Positions 9,826 to 21,700 of a stretch of 64,000 bases of DNA are shown piece after piece. Source of the stretch: Lepus europaeus (lineage: Eukaryota > Chordata > Mammalia > Lagomorpha > Leporidae); NCBI RefSeq assembly GCF_033115175.1, contig NC_084850.1, positions 868,001 to 932,000 of the forward strand, read 5' to 3'. The notes below the pieces were generated by a model. The model saw nothing but the letters and a program-made list of their open reading frames with translations, was not told where the DNA came from and ran no database searches. Each line of letters opens with the position of its first letter. The stretch's first letter is position 1. The translations under genes and the position numbers were made by a program.

Positions 9826-12800
9826 CTCTGACTTTCAAATAAATAAATAAATCTTTTTTTTAAAAAAAAAGTGGAGCTGTCCTTTAAAATTAAGGGGGAC
9901 AAGCAGATGGAGAGCAATGGAAACCTTTAGACAGCCCAGGCCACCAGGGAGAGAGCTTCCTTCCCGTACCTGCAGCCCGCTCCGCTCTTGGCAGGGGAGA
10001 GGCCACTTTTGCTGCTGGAGCCCGGTCAGCTTCCTGGACGATGTGCCCAGCTCGAGCTCCCCCCCTTCCCCGGGCTCTTCCCCCTGTCTCCCTGAGGGAG
10101 CTCATCCACAGGCACAGGAAAAGGTGGTGCAGTCCACGGGACGGACTTGTACCAGAGCCAGAGAGGCCTGGGACCCTTGCCCACCGCCAGGTCAGCAGCC
10201 CTCAAACCTCTAGCCTAGCCTTAAGCTGCAGAGCCTTTCCCCCGCAAGTGCTGCTTGGGCCTGGCATGTGGCCCAGCACGGCCCCTGTCATTGCCTCAGC
10301 TCACATACCAGCTCCAGCCTCCTGGGAGGCAACACAGGCTGGCTCAAGGGGTTGGGTTGAGTTCCACGGTTCCTGGGGCTCCTGGCTTGGTGGGGCCCCA
10401 GCTGTTGCAGGCGTTTGGTGAATGATCCAGTAGGTGTCTATCTGTCTGTGTCTCTTTCTCTGCCCATAAAATAATCGGTGGCTACTTTTTTGAGCTATAT
10501 TTACCATAGCATACAGTTTACCCTTTCCAAGTGTACACATTGGTGTTTTGTTTTTTTTAGTATATCACAAAATTATGGGACTGTCACCACTAATTCCAGA
10601 ACATTTCATCACCTTAGAAAGAAACTCTAATGTGCCTGGGAGAAGCAGCCAGAGATCAGGTACCAGGGCCACCCATATAGGTGACTTGGATGGAGTTCTG
10701 GTCCCAGCCTCGCTGGTGCAGCCATCTGGGGAGTGAATGAGCAGATAGAAGCTTTCTTTCTCTCCCTGTCTCTCCCTCTCTTTCTGCCACTGTGCCTTTC
10801 AAATGAATGAATGAAATCTTTTTTTGAAAAATTCTGGAATCCTTAGGAATAAGTTTCCCAAGCTTCCCAGCCCCACAAGAGCCTGGCAACAGCCAAACCA
10901 CTTTCTGTCTCTTGGCGATTTGCCTATTCTGGATATTTCCTCTGAAGGAAATCATACAACATAGGACCCTGTGAGTCTGGCATCTTTTCGCACCATGTTG
11001 TCAAGTTTCATGCTATCTGTAGCATGCCTCAGTGCTACATGTTCCTTGCTGATGGTAGTCCATTGTATGGGGTACCACATACTATTTTCTTATGAGCTGA
11101 TGGGCATCTGGATCATTTCCACCTGTTGGCTGTTGGGAATAATGCTGCTGAGTTCCCACTTCCCATGTTTTTGTGGCTACACGTGGGAATGGAATCGCTG
11201 GATCACGAGGCGATTCTGTCATTGTTCTCCGCAGTGGCTGTGCCACTTTCCATTCTCCCTAGCACAGTATGAGGATTCCAACTTCTCCATGTCCTTGCTG
11301 ACACTTGTTCTTTTCTGGCTGTTTCTGAAGCCAGGAGCCAGGAATTCCATCTGGGTCCCCCACGGGGCATCAGGGGCCCAAGGACGTGGGCCATCTTCTA
11401 CTGCTTTCCCAGGCCACAGCAGAGAGCTGGATCAGAAGTGGAGCAGCTGGGACTCGAACTGGCACCCATGTGGGATGCCGGCACTGCTTAACCCGCTACG
11501 CCACAGCGCCGGCCCTAGCACAGTGCTTTAAGCCTCCACCCGCAATGCCAGGAAGTTGGCTCTGAGGCGGAACAGCCCAGGCTTGAAGTGGTGCTCTGAT
11601 GCGGGATGTAGTGTCACAAGCACCAGCTTAACCCACTGGGACACAACTCTGCCGCTGCTCGCTCGCCGCCCCCCCACCCCGCGCTGAAGTAAACTGGACG
11701 TGTGAGGCCTGTGACTTTGTACATTTTTCTTTTCAAGATTGTTTTGCGTATGCTGGGTTCTTTGAGCTTCCACATGAGTTTTAGGATCAATTTGTTAATT
11801 TCTGGAAAGTAAGCTGGGATTTTGATAGAAATTGCATTGATTGGGTGACTTTCCAGTTGTTCAGGTCTTCTTGAACTTCTTCCAGCAATATCTGGTACTT
11901 CTGTTACATTTATTCCATAGTTTAATTCTTATGATGCTATTGTAAACGGAATTATTTTTGTTAACTTCATTTTTGGTTTTCTGATTGCCATTGTATAGAG
12001 TGATAATTCATGCTGTATCCTATAATCATACAAACCTCACGTATTAACTCTGATAATGGTCTTTTAGTGGTTTCCTCAGAATTTTCTGTATTGTAGGATC
12101 ATGGCATTGGTGAATAGAGCCTTTTTCATCTTAATTTTGAATGTGGATGTGTATTTTTTTAAAAAAATATTTAATTTGGGGCCAGCACTGTAGTGTAGAG
12201 GGTAAACTTCCGCCTGCAGTGCTGGCATCCCATATGGGTGCCGGTTCGAGTCCTGACTGCTCCACTTCCAATCCAGTTCTCTGTCATGGCTTTGGAAAGC
12301 AGTAGAAGATGGCCCACATCCCTGGGCCCCTGCACCCGCATGGGAGACCCGGAGGAAACTTCTGGTTCCTGGCTTTGGATCGGCACAGCTCTGGCCATTG
12401 TGACCAGCAGATGGAAGACCTCTCTCTCTGCCTTTCCTTCTCTCTGTGTAACTTTCAAATAAATAAATAAATCTTTTAAATATTTATTTTATTTATATGA
12501 AAGGCATGTGGACAGAGAGGAAGAGATCTTCCATCTACTGATTCACTCCTCAAATGGTTGCAATCACCAGAGCTGGGCTGGTTTGGAGCCAGGAGCTTCT
12601 TCCGGGGCTCCCACATGGGTACAGGGGCCCAAGCACCTGGCCATCCTCTGCTGCTTCCCCAGGCACATTAGCAGGGAGCTGGATGGCACACGGAGCGGCT
12701 GGAACTCGAACCAGTGCCACAGTGGTAACCCTCCCCCAACCTGGATGCTTTGTATTTCTTCCTTTACCAATGTGCCCAGTGCCTGCAGCACAATGCGAGA

Positions 12801-14290
12801 GCGGGCATCCTTGCCTTGTTTCTGATATGAGGGAGGCAAGCGCGTTCCTCACCCCGAAATCGGAAGTGAGCCTGCGTTTTTCCTAGAGCGTTGTGAGGTG
12901 GAGTGTTCCTGTCTTCAAGCCTTGTTGGATTTTGTCAAATGCCTTTTTGGTGGCTATCGAGGCCATCACCTGGTTTTGTTCTTCTAGCTCACTGATCCAG
13001 CCTACCGCAGGCACTGGGGGGTGCTGCAGAACTTCAGCCCCATTTCGCACTTCCAGTCCTGGTCTCCTGGCTCACTTAATAGGTGAGGGGTTACAGTAGC
13101 AGGTCGGCTAGGAAAACAACGGCCGGTAAGCTGCTGCCTGCGACTCTGGCATCCTGTCTGGATGCCGTTGAGTCCCATCTGTTGCACTTCTGATCTGGCT
13201 CCTTGCTAATGCACTGGGAAAGCAGTGGAAGATGGCTCAAGTGCTTGGGCCCCTGCACCCGCATGGGAGACCTGGAGGAAGCTCCTGGCTCCTGATGCCC
13301 CTTCCTCTGTGTCTGACCAGTGTACACTGGCTGTCCTCCCTGACACTCTTGCCTGGGTGGACTGCACTCCTCGTGGGGCTGCTGGAACCCGAGGAGCAGG
13401 CCAGTGGGGAGGACACCTCTCCCGCCCTCTGGGCAGTCCCCCAGGGGTTGTTTCCTTAGCATCTACTTGCTGAGGCCCCACTGTGCAGCCCTGTCACAAG
13501 TGCTGGGGGCGGCAGGGGGACACCCAGACCCCACTCCCAGGGGTTGGGGGTTTCGGTGTGTGACACACTCTGCTCCACCTGCCCTGCCAGCACCTAGTGC
13601 AGTGCGTGGCACCAGAGGCCAGGAGAAATGCATGCTGTGGTGGAGACAAGTGTGGGGGGGTGCTGAATTCGGACAGCTGCAGCGTGTGGCTCTTAGGCCA
13701 CTTTGGGAAAAGAGCTACGCAGCCACACATGCACGTCCCAAAGGGGAAAGTCCGCTGCTGCTAGCGCTCAGCCGCACGCCAGTGAAGGCAGTGGAACGCT
13801 GTGGTGATGCCAAGGGAGGCAGCTGGCTCCAGCCCTCACTCACTGCTGTGGGGCCAGGGCAAGTCACTGAAAGTGTTGCTGGCTTAGGGCCTCATTTTCC
13901 TCACCTGTTAAATGGGAATGAATGGGGTGATTGGAACAAAGTCAGCAGACTGCAACCCCTGGATTCTCACTTTGGGGAGGGTAGTATTGCTACTGCGTGG
14001 CTGTTCAGTGGGTCGCTGTGGGTGGAAAGTGGCTGGAGGGGGCTGGCGCTGTGGTGTAGTGAGTAAAGCCGCCCCCTGCAGTGCAGGCACCCCCCCCCCC
14101 CCATATGGGTGCCGATTCTAGTGCCGGCTGCTCCTCTTCCAATCCAGCTCTCTGCTATGGCCTGGAAAAGCAGTGGAAGATGGCCCAAGTCCTTGGGCCC
14201 CTGCACCCACTGGGGAGACCCGGAAGAAGCTCCTGGCTGCTGGCTTCAGATCAGCCCAGCTCCGGCCTGGGGAGTGAACCAGTGGATGGA

Positions 14291-14343
<53 letters not shown>

Positions 14344-17300
14344 TACCTCTCTCTGCAACTCTGTCTTTCAAATAAATAAAATAAATATTAAAAAAAAAAA
14401 AGCAAGTGGGCAGAGCAGCCTTCCGCGTGCTCATGTGACAGCGCCCAGGGAGAGCGCAATGTTCAGTGTTTGTTCGGAAGCAGCAGTGCAGGTGAAGAGC
14501 CCTTGAGTAGCAAAGTGGAAGGTGTGAGCTGGGAGCTGGACAGATAGGCTAGTGCACGGCCTGGAGGACAGGCTGTGGCGCCCCTCTCCCCCTGCGTTCT
14601 GCCTGGCCGTGCTGCACCAGGCGCTGCCTCAGCACTTGGTTGCCTTTTGCTCTGATCCAGTGGGCCAGGGTGGGCTCTCGGGTCCTGTGTGTCCGCTGCC
14701 CTGCAGAGCGAGGGCCTCACATAGGCACTTGGGCTCCATCAGAGCACTATCAGCTGCACATTTAAACTCTGGGACATAGTTCTGGGTTAAAGGGGCGTGG
14801 AGAGCTAACAGCGGGTCTCCTAGCTGAGTGCCTGCTTGGCTTGATGCACAGCTCCAGCGCTGACTCCATCCTCCTGCTAATGCACACCCTGGCGAGAGAC
14901 CGGAATGGACTCCCTCGCTTTAGCCTTAGCCACAGCCAAGACAGGCACCTGTGAGCCAGCAGATGAGCGCTCTCCGACCCCTCCCCCACCCCGTGCCCAG
15001 CCCCCCCCCCCCCCCCCACTCCGCTGACTTTTTATTTCTTAAAATCCCGAGGGTGTCAGTGTTGTGGTTTCGGGGAGGATGGGCATAAATGCTTCTTCAA
15101 GTACGGGTGTGTGCCGAGCAGACCAGCAGAGCTGGGGGCAGGGAACAGCCGGAGCTGGGAACCTTCTTTCCCAGCCTCAGCTTTTCTCATCTGCGGAGTG
15201 GGTTTCGGGACGCACCCCCAGCACCTGCCCCTAGAGTCACACCAATGAGAGGGAAAGGGACCTTCCTCCTGGTCACACAGGAAGTCGCAGGCCTAGGCTC
15301 TTTTCTCGGCTTCCTCTCCCCGCTTCCCGCCTTCCCGCGGACTCGGAATGCAGTGAGAGGGCTTCCAGTCGCGCCACGCGCAGTTGTACGCGTCCGCGGT
15401 GCGCGGGATGCGGGATGTGTGGGGAGATCTCTGGAACAGGGGCTGGGGTCTGAACCCAGCCCTGGCTGGGGAGACGGGGAAGGCAGGCCTTGGGGCCCCC
15501 GAGGCGGCAGCGGCATCGGCTGGAGGCGAGCGGGACCAGCTCCCTGCTCCCGCCGGCACCGCACCGCTGCCGCCGTGCGTTCTTTGTCTGCGGTTCCGGG
15601 CTCCGGGGGGCGGGGCGAGCGCCACTGGAGCCCCGCCTTCCGCCGCCAAACCCTCTGGCTCTCTCTGGCCTTGGGAATTTTTTCTCGTGCCTCCAAAGAA
15701 ACAATGCACTCCCGCATCCCCAAGCTACATCTCCAACTGCCCTCAGCCTAGGGTCTGCAAAAGTTCCCGAAGGCATTGTATTTTCTTTCTTTCTTTTTTT
15801 TTTTTTGTATTTTTATTTATTTTCATTTCTTTGAAAGGTATAGACATGATAGACACAGGGACAAGGGAGCAGCCAGGGCTGGGCCAGGTTGAAGTCAGGG
15901 GCTTGGAACTCAATCTTGGTTTCCTGTGTGGGTAGCAGGGACCCAAGGACTTGCCATCACTGCAGCCTTCCAGGATGTACGTTAGCAAGAAGCTGGATGA
16001 GAATCCAGCATGAGCACGCCGAGCCACAGGACACAGGCATCTCAAGCAGCCGCTTAACCCCTGTGCCAAACACCTGCCCCATCTCATCATTTCTTTTAAA
16101 GATTCATTTATTTTATTTGGAAGTCAGAGTTACACAGAGCGAGAAGGAGAGGCAGAGAGAGAGAGAGGTCTTCCATCTGCTGGTTCACTCCCCAATTGGC
16201 TGCAATGGCCGGAGCTGCACCAATCCAAAGCCAGGAGCCAGGAGCTTCTTCCAGGTCTCCCACGTGGGTGCAGGGGCCCAAGGACTTGGTCTATCTTCTA
16301 CTGCTTTCGCAGGCCATAACAGAGAGCTGGATCAGAAGTGGAGCAGCTGGGACTAGAACTGGCACCCATATGGGATGCTGGCACTGCAGGAGGCGCCTTT
16401 ATCTGCTATGCCACAGCACTGGCCCCCTCATCATTTCTTTTCTTTCTTTTTTTTTTTGACAGGCAGAGTTAGACAGTGAGAGACAGAGAGAAGGTCTTCC
16501 TTTCCATTGGTTCACCTCCTAAATGGCCGCTACGGCCAGAGCTGCACTGATCCGAAGCCAGGAGCCAGGTGCTTCCTCCTGGTCTCCCATGCGGGTGCAG
16601 GGCCCAAGCACTTGGGCCATCCTCCACTGCCTTCCCAGGCCATAGCAGAGAGCTGGACTGGAAGAGGAGCAACCGGGACAGAACTGGCGCCCCAACCGGG
16701 ACTAGAAGCTGAGGTGCTGGCGCCGCAGGTGGAAAATTAGCCTAGTGAGCCACGGTGCTGGTCTCTCATCATTTCTTAAATGAGGAACAGTTCCTAGCTG
16801 AATTCCACGACTACAGGGGACATGATCAAGCTGCTTTGGTGGCTTGGATTGGGGACAGGGTGTAGCTAGAGTGCAGGCTGGAGTGACACACACCCACGGG
16901 CTGTCTCCATCCCGCCCACGAAGCCTTCCTCCTCAAGCCCTCCTCTCTTCTGGAGGGACACCTGTGTGGCTGGGCACTGGGCAGCAATTGTTATTGCGGT
17001 AAAACATCCAGAGCATGAAATTTCCCCGTGGGTGACATCTAGTCCATTCACTATCTACAGCAACAGGGACACTCACACCAGGAAGAAGGCACCACCCCGT
17101 GCTGCCAGTCTCTGGCATCCATTAGTCTGCTCTGTCTCTGTGGATTTGTCTAGTGTGGGCATTTCTTATAAATGGAATCTTACAATCTGTGGCCCCGTTT
17201 TCAGTCTCTTCAAGGTGCAGCATGTATCTTTTTTTTTTTTTTTTTTTGGACAGGCAGAGTGGACAGTGAGAGAGAGAGAGAAAGGTTTTCCTTTTGCTGT

Positions 17301-18700
17301 TGGTTCACCCTCCAATGGCCGCTGCGGCTGGCGCGCTGCAGCCGGCGCACCACATTGATCCAATGGCAGGAGCCAGGTGCTTCTCCTGGTCTCCCATGGG
17401 GTGCAGGGCCCAAGCACTTGGGCCATCCTCCACTGCCTTCCCGGGCCATAGCAGAGAGCTGGCCTGGAAGAGGGGCAACCGGGACAGAATCTGGTGCCCC
17501 AACCAGGACTAGAACCCGATGTGCTGGCGCCGCAAGGCGGAGGATTAGCCTAGTGAGCTGCGGTGCTGGCGAGCATGTATCTTTAAAAAACATTTTCTAT
17601 TTATTTTCATTTTATTTCCAAGGCAGAGAGACAGACAGACAGATGGAGACGGATCTGCCATCCGCTGGTTCACTAACCAGCAGCCCAGAACTCCATTCCA
17701 GTATTCTGTGTCAATGGCAGGGACTCAAGTACTTCAGTCACCATCCACTGCCTCCCAGGGTGAGCATTGGTAGGCAGCTGGATTGGAAGTATGGAGCTAG
17801 AACTTGAACCCAGACCGCTGTGGTGGGGGGTGCAGGCATCCCAAGGGGTGACTGAAGCACCATGCCACGTGCCTGTCCCGGGACCTCATGTCCCCCTGTG
17901 TGCGGACATTCGGGCCGCTCCCAGGTCTTGGCTGTTCTGCACAGCGCTGCTGCGAACATTTGTGTACAAGTCGCTGTCTGAGTGTCTCTTCTCAGATCTT
18001 TGGGGACTGCTGGGTCACACACAACAGCTCTGTGTTTAACCTCTTGAGGAGCTGCCAGACTGTTGCGTGGCGGCTGCCCCAGTTTTCAGTCCCCCCACCA
18101 ATGTGAGAGGGTGCTACTGCCTCCACATCCTCCCCGCCACTGCGTGGCTTCGTCTGCAGGATTGCAGCCAGCTCTGGGTGTACTGTGGTGTCTCAGTGTG
18201 GTTTTGACGGGCACTTCCTTGGTGATTCGTGATGCTCAGCACCTTTTTCCTGTGCTTATTGGGTGTCAGGGTTGAGGCCTCCCTGGCCTTGGTCCCCAGC
18301 CCAGTAGCAGCTCTGAAACAAACGGACTGACCACACCCCACTGGCTGCATTGCCGTCCCCAGGGTTAGGAGTTGTGTTCATCTCTCTTCAGCAAGGCTTT
18401 CTAGGTGCCCAGTCATCCCAGCCCGGGGCATCACCCGGGCCACTCCGGTTGCTCGTGGTGCTCCTGTGAGAAGTCCCCAGCGTGGCTGCCTTCTTGTCGT
18501 CATTCAGCTCCCTGCCCACTTGCTGCAGCCCCAGGATGCAATCTGGAATGGCCTCATTATAAAAGCTATGCTCATGGCAGGAAATGCTATAAAGAAGAAT
18601 AGAGAAGAGGAAGTCATCTACAAATACTGGGTTTTTTTTTTTTAAGATTTATGTTTTTATTTATTTGAAATGCAGAGTTACAGAGACAGGAGGGAGGGAG

Positions 18701-18742
<42 letters not shown>

Positions 18743-21700
18743 CTTCCATGCACTGATGTACTCCCCAAGCGGCTGCAATGGCTGGGGCTGGGCCAGACTT
18801 AAGTCAGGAGCCAGGAGCTTCTTCCAGGCATCCCACATGGGTGCAGGGGCCCCAAGGACCTGGACCATCTTCCGCTGCTTTCCCAGGTGCATTAGCAGGG
18901 AGCTGCAACGGAAGTGGAGCAGCCAGGTCTTGAACCTGCGCCCATAAGGGATGAAAGCATCACGGATGCAGGCTTAATCTGCTACCCCATAATGCTGGCC
19001 CCACCTACAAATACTATTGTCCACTGATGAATTTCTTGCCATTTTTAATAAAGTAATGTGTCTGATTCATACAGCCATACGATATGCACGTGCATATGTA
19101 ATGTGTGCATCAGTGAGAAAGCCTTTCAAGAACCCCAGAGCCCATTGTGCCCGGAGCCAGTGCATCTGCAGACGGGGGAGGCGCCTGTGAGCTCCCACAC
19201 CCTCCCTGCCTGCAGCAGGTCCTCTCCCATATGTGCTTCACATTTTATCATGACACTTTTCCTAGGATTGCAAACATGCTTTCAAGAACAATGTAGCCAG
19301 AGTTTAAAAATCTTTGGAGAGTAGAAAAAGCCCTCTGAGCTTTCCATTCTCCGTGTCCATCTTGCCCAGCCTCTCTCCATTCACAGATGTGTTTTGTAGG
19401 AGAGTTCTCATTGTTCACCTGTTGCTTCATCTCTTTGAGAAACAAGCTTGGTTTTGGAAGGCCGCGTGAGAGGGCAGTGGTACAGGTCCATTAGTTTTAC
19501 GCTGTGGTAAAGATCATCGCAATGGGTCATTTGACAGGACGTGAAATACTGTGGAATATCATGCAGCCATAAAGGCGGATGCAGTGATGTGAGCGTTTGG
19601 TCTGTCTGTTATGACGCCCATTACTCATCTTGGAGCACCAGGTTCTGAGCCCCAGCTCCCGAGTCCACCTTCCTGCCAGTGTGCACCCTGGGAGGCAGTG
19701 GTAATAGTTCAAGGACTTGGGCCTCTGTCAACCGCTGGGGAGGCCTGGCCTGGCCCCAGGGAGTAAACCAGTAGATGGGACCTCTGCCTCTGTCACTCTC
19801 TCCTCTCCCTCTAGCTCTGTGCCTCTCAAAGAAATTAATGAGTCATCCCGGTAAGCATTATGGTCAGGGAAGAAGCAGTCACAAGAGGCTGTATGTTCTA
19901 TGAAATGCCTTGAATAGCCAAGTTCATAGAGATGGAAATCAGATTAGTGGGTGTCAGGAGCTGGGGCCTTGGAGAATGGGGACTGACTGCTTTATGGGTA
20001 TAGGTCGCCTTTGGAGTGTTGGAATGTTCCAGGGTCAGGTGGTAGGGATGGGCGCATAGCATTGGGACTGCACTAAGTCCTCTGAATTCTAGCACTTTTA
20101 ACTGGTTACCTGTGTGCTCCGTACACTTACCACAATAATAACAAGTGTTTTAAAAAGCTGCTTTGGACATCCTTCTGATTAAGTGATTGTTATATTTTGG
20201 GCTAAGTGACTTGGAGCAAATTCCCTGGGCTCAGAATCAGATGAAGAGGGGATCTAGAAAGGAGACCCAGGGCAGTGAGGCAGGACTTTCAGGTATGGGA
20301 AGTGTTGGAGGATCAAGTGGATTCCTTCTGGATTGTTCCAAAAGAGGTACGTTGCACTTGATGAAGGAAACATTTTTTTTAATAGCGAGTGTTTTCTGAC
20401 AATGGGCTTGCTTCGCAAATCCCAGTTTCCCCAGTACTAGAGGCAAGGCGGATTCCTTGCGGATTGTTCCAAAGGAGGTAGGTTTGCACTTGATGAAAGA
20501 GACTTCTTTGAAATTGTTTTCCGATGACAGGGTCCAGGTCTCGAGTGCTGCCCGTGCCACCCTGGCAGCTGGGGGCCCCTCCATGGTCTTCTCCATTGCT
20601 GCCCTGAGCACTTTGACCTTGTGCTGGTCCTCTCGGGGCAGAAGTGCCAGTGAATGTGCTCGGCCAAGGTGTTGGATGAATTGTCTTGCCGGCTCCCTTG
20701 TGGCTGTTAAAATGAAGCTGAGGAAGCTCTTGTTTGTGCCTCCCTCCCGGCTCTCCCTGGATGCTTGCTGTCACTTCCCGGTGGCTCCTGACAGTGACTC
20801 AGGCTCAGCCAGGGAACTCTGGCCAGGAGCGGGCATGACTGCTGGTGTGGGTGTCTGCACGCCTGTGTCTTCATCATTTGCCTTTGTCACAGAACCTGTT
20901 CCTGGAACAAAGTGCAGGGCCCACAGTTACCTGCGGGGGTGGGGGCTGTGGGAGGGTGGTGACAGTGAGACAGTTGGTGACTCCTTCTTGCTTGCAGATG
21001 TGTCAGGAGGAAGGGCAGGACGTGACGGATCAGATCAGCTCACATACCAGATTGACAAAGATATGGAGAGCACAGGTGGAGAGAGATGGAGGGGCAGGCA
21101 AGGACACAAGCCGTGTGCAAAACAGTGCACTCGAGGGACGGTGGGCACAGTGGTGATGGAATGAGCTTAGCGAGGAGCCCCTCCACTGCCAGCCCACACC
21201 CCAGCCCCCCTCCCCCGCAGTGAGGAGGAGCTTCTGCCAGCCAGCTGAGACACTGTGGTTCTGAAGGCCTCCTTGCGGCTGCCCTCTGAGACTCCTCTTA
21301 GGCAACCAGCAGCCCCAGCCTGGGCTTCCTGGGCTTGGCGCAGCACGTGGGAAAGTATGGGACACCGCCGGGACGTTGCGCGTGCACTGCCATTGAGCCT
21401 CGCTGTAAGAACGAATTAAAGGGGGCTTTGACGCCACCTGTGTACACCCGTCTGCAGCCTTTGCTCAGGCTGCTACCAAGTCGGCAGGAGCTTTCCGTTG
21501 TAGGGATCTTCTCCCTCTGAGTTGGAGTGTCCAGAAGTTGTGCATCTTTCCCGTTATTGCTTGCCCTGTTTTGGTCGTTAAGAATTTCTTGTCTGTTGCA
21601 ATGCGATAAAGATGGTTCTGTTGTCTGCAGAATGAGCCAGTAGGTAGGCAGGGTGAAGGTCAGGGACATTAGCGAGTTTCGGAGCAGGGCGGGGCTCTGG

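Larger units (their letters stand above)
10480..12990 (-). mobile_element. Degenerate L1 (-): 3' UTR and ORF2, split by SINEs
   Basis: In the antisense direction the plus strand reads L1 3' UTR then the ORF2 C-terminus: TTAGTATATCACAAAATTATG, CCAACAGCCAAACC, TTTGCCTATTCTGGA, then ATTGTATGGGGTACCACAT. It then reads ORF2 at 11690-12165 (CTGGGATTTTGATAGAAATTG) and 12735-12990 (GTTGGATTTTGTCAAATGCC). It is an ancient mammalian L1 with many breaks. Confidence 0.85.
16975..18290 (-). mobile_element. Degenerate L1 3' end (-), split by SINEs
   Basis: The antisense L1 3' UTR/ORF2-end order is clear: GGTAAAACATCCAGAGCATG, GGATTTGTCTAGTGTGGGCA, GCTGCGAACATTTGTGTACAAG, and GGTGTCTCAGTGTGGTTTTGA. Confidence 0.8.

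Noticed and set aside
12243-12253. tRNA gene signals (box B GGTTCGAGTCC) at many sites
   Set aside because: They belong to the tRNA-derived head of the C-SINE; no cloverleaf with an intact acceptor stem is present.
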